From Caballeronia sp. NK8 (lineage in GTDB: Bacteria; Pseudomonadota; Gammaproteobacteria; Burkholderiales; Burkholderiaceae), in contig NZ_AP024325.1 in NCBI RefSeq assembly GCF_018408855.1, positions 434,001-498,000 on the forward strand: a stretch of DNA of 64,000 nt, in the 5' to 3' direction. The position numbers and the translations under genes are program-made. Shown piece after piece: positions 31,751 to 39,938 of the stretch; the stretch's first letter is position 1, and each line of letters opens with the position of its first letter. Below the pieces are notes generated by a model. It ran no database searches. It worked only from the letters and a program-made list of their open reading frames with translations, and had not been told where the DNA came from.

Positions 31751-33010
31751 TCAATGCGATGCGGCATCGCGGCGCACGCGCAGGTTGCGCCAGGCGAGCG
31801 CGAGGAGGGCGGCGGTCACGCACATCGAGAAGAAATACAGGCCCGCCGGACCCAGGCAAGTCATCACGAACGAAGCCGCGATCGGGCCGATACTGCCGCC
31901 GAGCGCGAACGTCAACAGCAGGCCGGCGCTCACCGCCACGCGTTGATGCGAAGCGATCCAGTCGTTCGCGTGCGCGACCGATACGCCGTAGATGGTGAAG
32001 ATGAGACTCACGAAGAGATACGCGACGGGTTGCACGAACGCCGCGCCGTGAAAGACGAACAGCGTGGCGCTCGCGATCATCAGCGTGAAGGCAATGCCGC
32101 GAATCACGCGCGTGCGATCGAGCCTGTCCGACAGATGAGCGAGCGGCCATTGCGGCAGCAGCGCCGCGATCAGCGCGACGCCCATGAAATGCGATATCTC
32201 GTCGACGGCATAACCCGCGCCGCGCATGTACACGGGATAGAGCGCATAGAACGTGCTGTTGAGCAGACCCGACGCGAAGCATCCCCATAACGCGAGCGGC
32301 GCGTCGCGCCATAGCGCCGGCAACGCCTTGAGCTTTGTCTTCGGCGGCGATTCGAGCGGACCGGCCGGCTCGGGCCGTTCATCGCTGTTCGCGACGGCAA
32401 CGCGCGCGAGACTCGCGGGCACGAGCGACAGCGCGAAGAGGCCCGCCACGAGGCTGAACAGTTCGAAGCCATTCGGACTCGCGACGCCGATGAGAAACTG
32501 CCCCGCGCCCACGCACAGATAGGTGGTGATGAGATACACGGAGAACACTCGTCCGCGAAAGGCATTGGGCGCGACGCCATTGAGCCAGCTCTCCATCACG
32601 GCGAAGATGCCGACGAGCGAAAAGCCCGTCATGAAGCGCAACGCCATCCAGACGGGCGCCTGCGAACTGACCGCATAACCGAGCGCGCTGCACGCGGCGA
32701 GCGCCGCGAAGGCCGCGAACGCGCGATGATGCCCGACGCGCGCGATGATCGCGGAGCCGCGCCATGCGCCGAGCATGAAGCCCGTGTAATAGGCGGCCTG
32801 AACGAAGCCGATCGTCGAAGCCGGAAAGTTCGCATGGACCATGCGCAGCGCGACCAGTGTGCCGAGCAGGCCATTGCCCATCACGAGCAGCGCGAAGCCG
32901 AGCAACAGGCTGGCGATCGACGAAACGATGCGGCCAAAAGGAGGCCCGGTGTCATCGCGTTTATGGCATTCACCCGCAACACTCATGCTGCCCAGTTCTT
33001 CAGTGCTCAC
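31751..33010 (-). CDS. MFS transporter, YcaD-like
   Basis: Inner-membrane permease of about 419 residues. It begins the membrane domain with SSIASLLLGFALLVMGNGLLGTLVALR and then AAYYTGFMLGAWRGSAII, which match the YcaD/UMF23-like MFS group of unknown substrate. MESWLNGVAPNAFRGRVFSVY and the AHANDWIASHQRVAVSAGLLL stretch support this. I chose GTG 33010, preceded by GAGGCGAGA; ATG 32986 is an alternative. It lies upstream of the ABC operon on the same strand, with 198 bases between, so it is probably separate. Confidence 0.88.
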   Translation of the reverse strand: MSTEELGSMSVAGECHKRDDTGPPFGRIVSSIASLLLGFALLVMGNGLLGTLVALRMVHANFPASTIGFVQAAYYTGFMLGAWRGSAIIARVGHHRAFAAFAALAACSALGYAVSSQAPVWMALRFMTGFSLVGIFAVMESWLNGVAPNAFRGRVFSVYLITTYLCVGAGQFLIGVASPNGFELFSLVAGLFALSLVPASLARVAVANSDERPEPAGPLESPPKTKLKALPALWRDAPLALWGCFASGLLNSTFYALYPVYMRGAGYAVDEISHFMGVALIAALLPQWPLAHLSDRLDRTRVIRGIAFTLMIASATLFVFHGAAFVQPVAYLFVSLIFTIYGVSVAHANDWIASHQRVAVSAGLLLTFALGGSIGPIAASFVMTCLGPAGLYFFSMCVTAALLALAWRNLRVRRDAASH

Positions 33011-33181
33011 GCTCTCGCCTCGAATGAATGCGCGCCGGATCGACGGCTCACTATAAGGACGGGACCGCACCGGCGTGTAGCACGGGAGCGACATCGCCTT
33101 GCACGCAGGCGGCATTGTGCGTTGGACAGGCCGGGCGCGGTGTTTGCTCATGTGTTGGTGACATCATCCTGTCATACGGAA

Positions 33182-33433
33182 ATGGACCAATCACTGAAAC
33201 GCCTGACAGAAAGAATCGCGCGGCAGATCGCAGAGCGCGAGGCGTCGCTCGTGTCTCTGCGCGCGAGCGCGGAGCATGCGCAGACGAAACACGACCGCGA
33301 GCGCATTCTTCTGACGCTCGCCGTGCTCGACGACGAACTCGCCGGATGGCGACAGGTAGCTGCCCGCATCGAGCAGTCGGTGTTGTTCGAACCGCGGCAG
33401 CATCGCGCCATTCGCATGCCGGCGCTGCGCTAA
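33182..33433 (+). CDS. Small charged alpha-helical hypothetical protein
   Basis: An 83-residue protein rich in Arg, Glu, Ala and Gln with heptad-like spacing of Leu/Ile (LKRLTERIARQIAEREASLVSL), so it probably forms a helical hairpin or short coiled coil. CGGAA lies just before the ATG. Codon choice (strong G/C in third positions) fits a real gene. Family not recognised. It lies alone between a minus-strand MFS gene and the SDR gene. Confidence 0.55.
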   Translation: MDQSLKRLTERIARQIAEREASLVSLRASAEHAQTKHDRERILLTLAVLDDELAGWRQVAARIEQSVLFEPRQHRAIRMPALR

Positions 33434-33564
33434 TTCGAGCACGCGCTGCGTGCGCGCCCGATTTGTTGCAACATGACGTGAGACCCCCGATTTCGAACGA
33501 ATACACGTGCGCGCGTCACGGTCGCGACGATCGGCACGCCGCGCGTTTTCCATGGAGAACCGCA

Positions 33565-34416
33565 ATGACCGTTTCGAATGACACGCCTGTCTGGTTCATC
33601 ACCGGATGCTCGACCGGTTTCGGCCGGGAACTGGCGTCGGCGGTGATCGGGAAGGGCTGGCGTGCGGTCGTGGCCGCGCGCGATCCGGACAGTGTCGCCG
33701 ATCTCGTCGAACGCGCCGGAGATCGCGCGATCGCGGTGCGTCTCGACGTCACGCGCGCCGATGAAATCCGCGCAGCGGTCGACGATGCTCATGCCGCTTT
33801 CGGCCATATCGACGTGCTCGTGAACAACGCGGGTTTCGGCTATCTCTCGGCCGTGGAAGAGGGCGAAGACGACGAAGTGCGCGCGATGTTCGAGACGAAT
33901 TTCTTTGGCGCCGCCGCGATGATCCGGGCCGTGCTGCCGCGCATGCGCGAGCGTCGCTCGGGGCACGTGGTCAACATTACGTCGGTGGGTGGGCTCGTCG
34001 GCAATCCGGGCAGCGGTTATTACGCGGCGACGAAGTTCGCGCTCGAAGGCCTCGGCGAAGCGCTCGCGCGCGAAACCGAAACGCTCGGCATCAAGGTGAC
34101 GGCGGTCGAGCCGGGACCGTTCCGCACGGATTGGGCGGGGCGGTCGCTGAAGCAGACGCGCAATGTCATCGACGATTACGCGCAGACCTCGGGCGTGCGG
34201 CGCGCGGCGATCGCGCAGCGCAGCGGCAAGCAGCCGGGCGATCCGGCGCGGGCCGCGCAGGTGATCATCGAAGCGGTCACGTCGGCCGAGCCGCCGGGGC
34301 ATCTCGTGCTCGGCGGGCCGGGGCTGGAACTGGTCCGCACGAAGCTCGCGAAGCTCACAGCCGAGATCGATGCCTGGCTGACGCGTAGCGAGTGGACCGA
34401 CAGCCCGGAGCGCTGA
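33565..34416 (+). CDS. Short-chain dehydrogenase/reductase
   Basis: Classical SDR of 283 residues. The cofactor motif reads TGCSTGFG, the NNAG motif NNAGFG, and the catalytic set is Ser (ITSVGG), Tyr and Lys (SGYYAATKFALEGL). This subgroup (often annotated as oxidoreductase YusZ/3-oxoacyl reductase-like) acts on unidentified carbonyls. GGAGAACCGCA precedes the ATG at 33565. The M48-like peptidase gene starts five bases after its stop, so the two may be co-transcribed. Confidence 0.9.
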   Translation: MTVSNDTPVWFITGCSTGFGRELASAVIGKGWRAVVAARDPDSVADLVERAGDRAIAVRLDVTRADEIRAAVDDAHAAFGHIDVLVNNAGFGYLSAVEEGEDDEVRAMFETNFFGAAAMIRAVLPRMRERRSGHVVNITSVGGLVGNPGSGYYAATKFALEGLGEALARETETLGIKVTAVEPGPFRTDWAGRSLKQTRNVIDDYAQTSGVRRAAIAQRSGKQPGDPARAAQVIIEAVTSAEPPGHLVLGGPGLELVRTKLAKLTAEIDAWLTRSEWTDSPER

Positions 34417-34421
34417 TCATC

Positions 34422-34976
34422 ATGAGGCCGTTGTGCGCGGAGGAACGACATATTCTCTCGCTCGTCGCCGATGACGCCGCGGCGCTGCACGTCGCGCCGC
34501 CACGCGTGCGCTTCGTCGCGGTTTCCGCCGGACCGTGCTATGAGGCCTTGTTCAACCGCATCGAGATCGATCGCGCCACGCTCGCGTTGCCGGAGCCGCT
34601 CCTGTGTATCGTCGTGGCGCACGAAGTCGGCCATGCGACGCAACGCAGGACGATGCTCATCGACTTCGCGTGGACGAGCCTCTGCGTTGCCATGCTCTTC
34701 GCGATCCCGTGCGTGTTCTTCGCCAGCTCATCCGATGAAGACCTGTGGCGCGTGAGCGTTCCCGGTCTCGGTTTCGTGCTGGCGTACATCGCGTGCTGGA
34801 AGATTCGGCGCGCGCATGGTGCAAGCCGTTCGGCCGCTCTCGAACTCGATGCCGACGCGAAAGCCGCATCGATCTGCGGTCCTGCATCGGCGCTCGCCGC
34901 GCTCGAAGCGATGGCCGCGCGCGGACACATCGACGCTGCACGCATCGAAGCGATGCGTGCGCTTTCTTACAAATAG
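34422..34976 (+). CDS. Small membrane metallopeptidase-like protein (M48-type zincin)
   Basis: A 184-residue protein. The zinc-binding helix is VVAHEVGHATQRR (His67, Glu68, His71). Two transmembrane segments follow at about 80-102 and 112-127, then LELDADAKA gives a likely third ligand, Glu141, with the ExxxD pattern of M48 peptidases. At 184 residues it is far shorter than HtpX or Ste24 (about 290 or more), so it is a minimal version. Start ATG 34422 lies close to the SDR stop with GGAG upstream. Peptidase activity is inferred from motifs. Confidence 0.75.
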   Translation: MRPLCAEERHILSLVADDAAALHVAPPRVRFVAVSAGPCYEALFNRIEIDRATLALPEPLLCIVVAHEVGHATQRRTMLIDFAWTSLCVAMLFAIPCVFFASSSDEDLWRVSVPGLGFVLAYIACWKIRRAHGASRSAALELDADAKAASICGPASALAALEAMAARGHIDAARIEAMRALSYK

Positions 34977-34992
34977 CTTCCTAAAAAAGACG

Positions 34993-35031
34993 AAGCACGC
35001 GCACCCGGTCGAGGATGCGCGTGCTTTTATC
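34993..35031. terminator. Bidirectional terminator between convergent genes
   Basis: AAGCACGCGCA (34993-35003) pairs with TGCGCGTGCTT (35016-35026). A T-run follows on the plus strand and an A-run (AAAAAAG) precedes, so it can end both the M48-like gene and the small secreted gene. Confidence 0.8.
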
Positions 35032-35043
35032 AATCAAAAAGGC

Positions 35044-35232
35044 TTACTGCGCGGGTGCGGCGGGAGGCGGCGTCGTCGTTGACGAGGACTTCTTGTGGTG
35101 TTTCTGGCCCTTCTTGTGATACGCGGGGCGCGACTTATTGGACGGATAGTCCGCAGCCGCGAACGACAGTGTCGGCGCAGCGAACGCTGCCAGGACCAGA
35201 AGCACGAGGGATTTCTTCAAGGACGTTTTCAT
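35044..35232 (-). CDS. Small basic secreted protein
   Basis: A 62-residue protein with a signal peptide (MKTSLKKSLVLLVLAAFAAPTLSFA). The mature part is only about 37 residues, rich in Lys, His, Ser, Thr and Pro (YHKKGQKHHKKSSSTTTPPP). The His/Lys cluster might bind metal or nucleic acid. Similar short periplasmic proteins occur across Burkholderia-type genomes without known role. It shares a bidirectional terminator with the M48-like gene. Confidence 0.7.
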   Translation of the reverse strand: MKTSLKKSLVLLVLAAFAAPTLSFAAADYPSNKSRPAYHKKGQKHHKKSSSTTTPPPAAPAQ

Positions 35233-35573
35233 CGCAGACTCGTTTGGAGGTGATGGCCTTAGAAACCGGCAAAGCAACGCGGGAATTGCCGCTTCGCACG
35301 GTGAGCAACATGAGACTCGATTCCGGTGCAACAAAGAGGGCCACTGTCCCGGTCGCGTTCAACCATCTGAGCGCCGGGCGGCGGTCCTGCTTCGGCAACA
35401 GTATATTGCACAAAAAAGTGCAATTTCAGTGAAGGGGTACTCAAGTGCCTGATCAAGCAAGATTTTGTCGCTTCGTAGTGCTTCGATAGCTGCGTTTGAG
35501 CGCGGGTGGGTCCGCGACAAATGTCATCGACTGCATCTACTATCGTGCCTGTTCTCAACTCAGGGACGACCCA
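35233..35573. other. Non-coding region upstream of the ketone-body operon
   Basis: No gene recognised in 341 bases. It holds the leader of the small secreted gene on one side and on the other a perfect inverted repeat at 35405-35424 followed by AT-rich sequence. Confidence 0.55.
35405..35424. promoter_or_regulatory. Perfect inverted repeat ATTGCAC-N6-GTGCAAT, candidate operator
   Basis: Seven-base arms around AAAAAA, 149 bases before the acetoacetate decarboxylase start. The TTGCA/TGCAA half-sites recall those bound by PHB regulators (PhaR) in relatives, which would fit the downstream genes; this link is inference. Confidence 0.45.
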
Positions 35574-36353
35574 GTGAAAGAAGACGACATCCGCAGGAAT
35601 GCCTTCGCCATGCCTGTGCACAATCCCGCCTACCCGCGTCCGCCGTTCCGTTTCCTCGAGCGCGAGTACTTCATCATCTCCTATGAGACCGATCTCGACG
35701 CGTTGCGCGCCGTGGTGCCCGAACCGCTCAAGGTGGACAACGGTCTCGTGCATTACGAATTCATTCGCATGCCGGATTCATCGGGCTTCGGCGACTACAC
35801 CGAAAGCGGTCAGGTGATCTCCGTCATCGATCCGGATGGCAACAGGGGCAGCTACACGCACGCGATGTATCTCGACGACGAAGGCCCGATCGCGGGTGGC
35901 CGCGAGATCTGGGGCTTTCCGAAGAAGCTCGCGTCGCCGCGTCTTGGCGTCGATGGCAAGGACACGCTGCTCGGCACGCTCGATTACGGCACGCAACGCA
36001 TCGCGACGGGCACGATGGGCTACAAGTATCGTCCGCTCGATCTGGAAGCCGAGCGCAAGAAGCTCGCCGATACGCCGAACTATCTGCTGAAGGTCATCCC
36101 GCATGTCGACGGCACCGCGCGCGTGTGCGAACTGGTTCGCTTCTTTCTGCGCGATGTGAGCGTGATCGGCGCATGGGAAGGGCCGGCCGCGCTCGAACTG
36201 CATGCGCACGCGCTCGCGCCCGTGGCCGATCTGCCGGTGCGCAAGGTCGTCGGCGCGCGGCATGTCATTGCGAATCTCACGCTCGATATCGGCGAAGTCG
36301 CCTACGACTATCTCGCGCCGCCCGACGAACTCAAACTCGCCGTCAATCAATAA
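35574..36353 (+). CDS. adc: Acetoacetate decarboxylase
   Basis: Cytosolic decarboxylase of 259 residues: acetoacetate to acetone and CO2. The active-site segment [15 protein letters not shown] carries the adjacent lysines (Lys117/Lys118) that correspond to the Schiff-base Lys and its pKa-lowering neighbour in the Clostridium enzyme. The GTG at 35574 ([11 protein letters not shown]) follows GGGACG. It is the first gene of a tight operon with 3-hydroxybutyrate dehydrogenase (28-base gap) and a patatin-like protein, a known Burkholderiales arrangement tied to ketone body and polyhydroxybutyrate turnover. Confidence 0.92.
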   Translation: MKEDDIRRNAFAMPVHNPAYPRPPFRFLEREYFIISYETDLDALRAVVPEPLKVDNGLVHYEFIRMPDSSGFGDYTESGQVISVIDPDGNRGSYTHAMYLDDEGPIAGGREIWGFPKKLASPRLGVDGKDTLLGTLDYGTQRIATGTMGYKYRPLDLEAERKKLADTPNYLLKVIPHVDGTARVCELVRFFLRDVSVIGAWEGPAALELHAHALAPVADLPVRKVVGARHVIANLTLDIGEVAYDYLAPPDELKLAVNQ

Positions 36354-36381
36354 ATTCGCATCAATCGAAAGGATCAACCAA

Positions 36382-37164
36382 ATGGCATTGCAAGGAAAAG
36401 TCGCGCTCGTCACGGGCGCAGCGAGCGGCATCGGCGAACAGACCGCGAGGAAGCTCGCGGCAGACGGCGCGGCGGTCGTCATCGCCGATCTGAATCTCGC
36501 GAATGCGCAGACGGTCGCGGACAGCATCGTCGCGGCGGGCGGCAAGGCAATCGCCGTGTCGATGGACGTGACGAGCGAAGACGCGGTGAACGCGGGCATC
36601 GAAGAAACGGTGGCGAAGCTCGGCGGCATCGATGTGCTGGTATCGAACGCGGGCATCCAGATCGTCGCGCCGATCGAAGAGTACGCATATGCGGACTGGA
36701 AGAAGATGCTCGCGATCCATCTCGACGGCGCGTTCCTGACGACGAAAGCCGCGATCAAGCATATGTACGCATCGGGCAAGGGCGGCTCGATCATCTACAT
36801 GGGATCGGTGCACTCGCATGAGGCATCGAAGCTGAAGTCGGCGTATGTCACGGCGAAGCACGGCTTGCTGGGACTGGCGCGCGTCGTCGCGAAAGAAGGC
36901 GGTCCGCGTGGCGTGCGCGCCAATGTGGTGTGCCCCGGTTTCGTACGCACGCCGCTCGTCGAGAAGCAGATTCCCGAGCAGGCGAAGGCGCTCGGCATCT
37001 CGGAAGAAGACGTCGTGAAGAACGTGATGCTGAAGGAAACCGTCGATGGCGAATTCACGACCGTAGCCGATGTCGCGAACACGGTCGCGTTCCTCGCGGG
37101 CTTCGAATCGAATGCGCTGACGGGGCAGTCGGTCGTCGTGAGCCACGGCTGGTTCATGCAATAA
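36382..37164 (+). CDS. bdhA: 3-hydroxybutyrate dehydrogenase
   Basis: NAD-dependent SDR of 260 residues: (R)-3-hydroxybutyrate to acetoacetate. Cofactor motif TGAASGIG at 11-18, catalytic Ser142 ([16 protein letters not shown]), Tyr155 and Lys159 (YVTAKHG). The substrate-binding [21 protein letters not shown] stretch (in parts) and length match PHB-cycle BDHs. AAAGGA precedes the ATG. Acetoacetate made here is the substrate of the neighbouring decarboxylase. The patatin-like gene follows after nine bases. Confidence 0.93.
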   Translation: MALQGKVALVTGAASGIGEQTARKLAADGAAVVIADLNLANAQTVADSIVAAGGKAIAVSMDVTSEDAVNAGIEETVAKLGGIDVLVSNAGIQIVAPIEEYAYADWKKMLAIHLDGAFLTTKAAIKHMYASGKGGSIIYMGSVHSHEASKLKSAYVTAKHGLLGLARVVAKEGGPRGVRANVVCPGFVRTPLVEKQIPEQAKALGISEEDVVKNVMLKETVDGEFTTVADVANTVAFLAGFESNALTGQSVVVSHGWFMQ

Positions 37165-37173
37165 GGAGAATTC

Positions 37174-38436
37174 ATGCGCCGCAGTCAACGCAACACACTC
37201 ACGCGGCCGAACGATGTCGCGCTGCCGGACTACGATGATGTTTGCCTCGTGCTGCAAGGCGGCGGCGCGCTGGGTTCATATCAGGCCGGCGTGTTCGAAG
37301 GGCTTGCCGAAGTCGGCGTCGAACCGACGTGGACGTCGGGCATTTCCATTGGCGCGCTGAATACCGCGATCATCGCGGGCAATGCGCCTGAAGACCGCGT
37401 GGCCGCGCTGCGCGGTTTCTGGAACACGATCTGTCAGCCCGCGGATCTGATCGGGCACGTGGGCGCGTTCGTGCCCGCCGCCTTCGGCTTCGCCAATCTC
37501 GGCCGCAAGTTTTCGAGCATGTGGGCGGCGGCGCGCGCGCTGACCGAAGGACAGAAAGGTTTCTTCTCGCCACGCGTGCAGGTGCCGTCGATCCAGACGA
37601 AGAGCAGGCGTCCCAGCGAAGTGAGCTACTACGATACCTCGGCGCTGCGCGCAACGCTGCTGCAATTCGCCGATTTCGATCGCATCAACGATGGGCCGAT
37701 GCGAGTGTCGGTGGGCGCGGTGAATGTGCGTACCGGCAATCTCGTCTACTTCGACAATACGAAGATGCGTCTCGCGCCCGAGCATTTCATGGCCTCGGGT
37801 GCGTTGCCGCCGGGCTTTCCGGCGGTGGAGATCGATGGTGAGTTCTACTGGGACGGCGGCCTCGTATCGAATACGCCGCTGACGGAAATCATCCGCGAAA
37901 GCCAGCACAAGGACACGCTCGTATTTCAGGTAGATCTGTGGAGCGCGCGCGGCACGCTGCCCGGCGATTTTCTCGATGTGAGCGAGCGCACGAAGGACAT
38001 TCAGTATTCGAGCCGGACGCGCGCGATCACCGACTTCGTTTCGCATAACCAGAAGCATGCGCGGCTCATCAAGGAACTGCTGGAGCACGTTCCCGAGAAA
38101 GTGCGGCGCACGCATCCGGGGTTGCGCGAGGCGCAGCAGGTCGCGGATGGCGGCGCGGTGAACGTCGTGCATCTCATCTACAAGAACAAGTTCTTCGAAG
38201 GACACTACAAGGACTTCGAGTTCAGCAACGACACGATGGACGAACACTGGGCGAGCGGTCTCGACGACATTCGCCGCTCGTTCGGGCATCCGGAGTGGTT
38301 CGAGGTGCCGAGCCATGATCTCGGCTTCGTGACGCATGACGTGCACCGCTTCGAGCCTGCGCCGAAGGCGACCGCCGAGATGCCGAAGGCGGTGGCGCAG
38401 AAGCTGGATGATGTGGATGTGGTCGAAGGGATTTGA
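37174..38436 (+). CDS. Patatin-like phospholipase with DUF3734 C-terminus
   Basis: Serine hydrolase of 420 residues. GGGALGS (29-35) is the oxyanion loop, GISIGALN holds the nucleophile Ser58, and WDGGLVSNTPL supplies Asp227 of the dyad. The C-terminal third resembles DUF3734, usually found with this patatin type. Located in the acetoacetate decarboxylase/BDH operon, it may hydrolyse granule lipids or PHB-related esters. No signal peptide, so cytosolic or granule-associated. Confidence 0.9.
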   Translation: MRRSQRNTLTRPNDVALPDYDDVCLVLQGGGALGSYQAGVFEGLAEVGVEPTWTSGISIGALNTAIIAGNAPEDRVAALRGFWNTICQPADLIGHVGAFVPAAFGFANLGRKFSSMWAAARALTEGQKGFFSPRVQVPSIQTKSRRPSEVSYYDTSALRATLLQFADFDRINDGPMRVSVGAVNVRTGNLVYFDNTKMRLAPEHFMASGALPPGFPAVEIDGEFYWDGGLVSNTPLTEIIRESQHKDTLVFQVDLWSARGTLPGDFLDVSERTKDIQYSSRTRAITDFVSHNQKHARLIKELLEHVPEKVRRTHPGLREAQQVADGGAVNVVHLIYKNKFFEGHYKDFEFSNDTMDEHWASGLDDIRRSFGHPEWFEVPSHDLGFVTHDVHRFEPAPKATAEMPKAVAQKLDDVDVVEGI

Positions 38437-38491
38437 AGCCGACGCGGGTTTCCATTACGCTGATCCACTCGTCACGACTTCGAGTAACGTC

Positions 38492-38872
38492 ATGCCCGCC
38501 TGGAAGCCCGCCGCTTACCCCTCCGTCAGCCCCTATCTCGTCTGCGCCAACGCCGAAGCGATCATCACGTTTCTCGAACGTGTCTTCGAAGGCGCATTGA
38601 TCCGCCGTTTCGATCGTCCCGACGGCTCGCTGATGCACGCCGAGGTACGCATCGACGACAGTGTCGTGATGATCGGCGGCGGCGCGACGGATCAGCAATC
38701 GTCCGGTCCGCACATCCACGTCTATGTGCCCGACGCGCAAGCCGTCTACGACCGCGCGTTGCAACACGGCGCGCGCAGCGTGCAGGCGCCCGAGCGCAAA
38801 CGCGCCGATGACGACTTCCGTGGCGGCTTTTGCGATGCCGCCGGCACGACGTGGTGGGTCGCGACACAGTAA
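38492..38872 (+). CDS. VOC/glyoxalase-family protein (PhnB-like)
   Basis: A 126-residue single-chain VOC protein. It reads SVSPYLVCANAEAIITFLERVFEGALI, typical of PhnB/YdcJ-like glyoxalases, with possible metal ligands in LMHAEVRI and PHIHVYVPD and the terminal FRGGFCDAAGTTWWVAT. Members bind a metal and either isomerise or sequester small compounds, and many remain without function. It follows the patatin gene by 55 bases and is convergent with the LysR gene four bases away. Confidence 0.85.
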   Translation: MPAWKPAAYPSVSPYLVCANAEAIITFLERVFEGALIRRFDRPDGSLMHAEVRIDDSVVMIGGGATDQQSSGPHIHVYVPDAQAVYDRALQHGARSVQAPERKRADDDFRGGFCDAAGTTWWVATQ

Positions 38873-38876
38873 CCGG

Positions 38877-39812
38877 CTAACGTTTTTTTCTCCTCGCGCG
38901 CGCCTCGGGCTTGCCGAGACTCTCGCGCAGCGCGTCCGTCAGCGTGTTCAGAAACTGATCGACCACGGGCGGCAGACGGCGCTCGCGCATCACCGTCACC
39001 TGCAGCAGACGTTCGTTGAGCAAAGGCTCGTCGATAGGCGTGGCGACGAGCGTCTGCCGGCCGGGATCGCCTTCGAGCGCGACCGCGCTGCCCAGCGTGA
39101 TCGCGCCAGTGAGCGCGGCGAAATGATGCATGGCGCTCGAGTTGTTGCTCGTAAGAACCGGCTCCAGATGCACGCCGCGCGCCGAACAACACCAGTCGAT
39201 CAACTGGCGCACGGTGGTGCCGCGATCGAGCACGGCAGTGGGGTACTGAAGGATATCGTCGAGCGTGAGGCCTGGCTTGCCCGCGAGCGGATGCGTCGGC
39301 GGCAGCAACGCGCACACCGGCGCCTTGACGCTGTATTCGACGCTCAGCGCCGTCGATGTCGAGGTCGAAAACGCGAGCCCGATATCCACTTCGCCGCTCG
39401 CGACCCAATGCTCGACTTGCCCGGGCGTGCCGGAGCGCATCACGAAGCGCGTGCGCGGGTGCTCGCGATAATGCGCCGCCATCACGCTCGGCAGAAAGCA
39501 GCGCGTGAAACCCTCCGTGCAGCCGATGCGTACGATCCCGCGCCCGAGCGCATGCATGTCCGAGATTTCGTCGAGCACCGCGTCGCCATCCATCAACGCG
39601 CGACGCGCGTGCTGCACCAGCAGTTCGCCCGCTTCGGTCAGGATCATGCCGCGCGGCATGCGCTCGAATAGCGGCGTGCCCGCCTGTTCCTCCAGTTTCG
39701 CGATCTGCCGGCTGATCGCCGATACCGCCACGTGAAGCTGTTCCGATGCCGCCGCGAGCGAGCCGACGCGCGCGACTTCCACGAAGTATTTGAGTGCGAT
39801 GCCATGCAGCAC
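38877..39812 (-). CDS. LysR-family regulator
   Basis: Regulator of about 311 residues. Helix-turn-helix: HGIALKYFVEVARVGSLAAASEQLHVAVSAISRQIAKLEE (in parts). The effector domain includes GIVRIGCTEGFTRCFLPSVMAAH. I chose the GTG at 39812 because GGGGAAAG lies at the right distance; a TTG at 39863 would add a basic leader. It is divergent from the M20 peptidase/MHS permease pair across 126 bases, so it probably regulates them. Confidence 0.87.
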   Translation of the reverse strand: MLHGIALKYFVEVARVGSLAAASEQLHVAVSAISRQIAKLEEQAGTPLFERMPRGMILTEAGELLVQHARRALMDGDAVLDEISDMHALGRGIVRIGCTEGFTRCFLPSVMAAHYREHPRTRFVMRSGTPGQVEHWVASGEVDIGLAFSTSTSTALSVEYSVKAPVCALLPPTHPLAGKPGLTLDDILQYPTAVLDRGTTVRQLIDWCCSARGVHLEPVLTSNNSSAMHHFAALTGAITLGSAVALEGDPGRQTLVATPIDEPLLNERLLQVTVMRERRLPPVVDQFLNTLTDALRESLGKPEARARRKKR

Positions 39813-39938
39813 GAAGCTTTCCCCGATCGTCGAGCGTTGCCTTTTTGGCAATGCTATCCGCAAATTTTGAAATTGTCGCGAATTATTGGCGTTCCTAGAC
39901 TGGCCGGAATTGCAGTGATCATTTCATCCGGAGACGTC

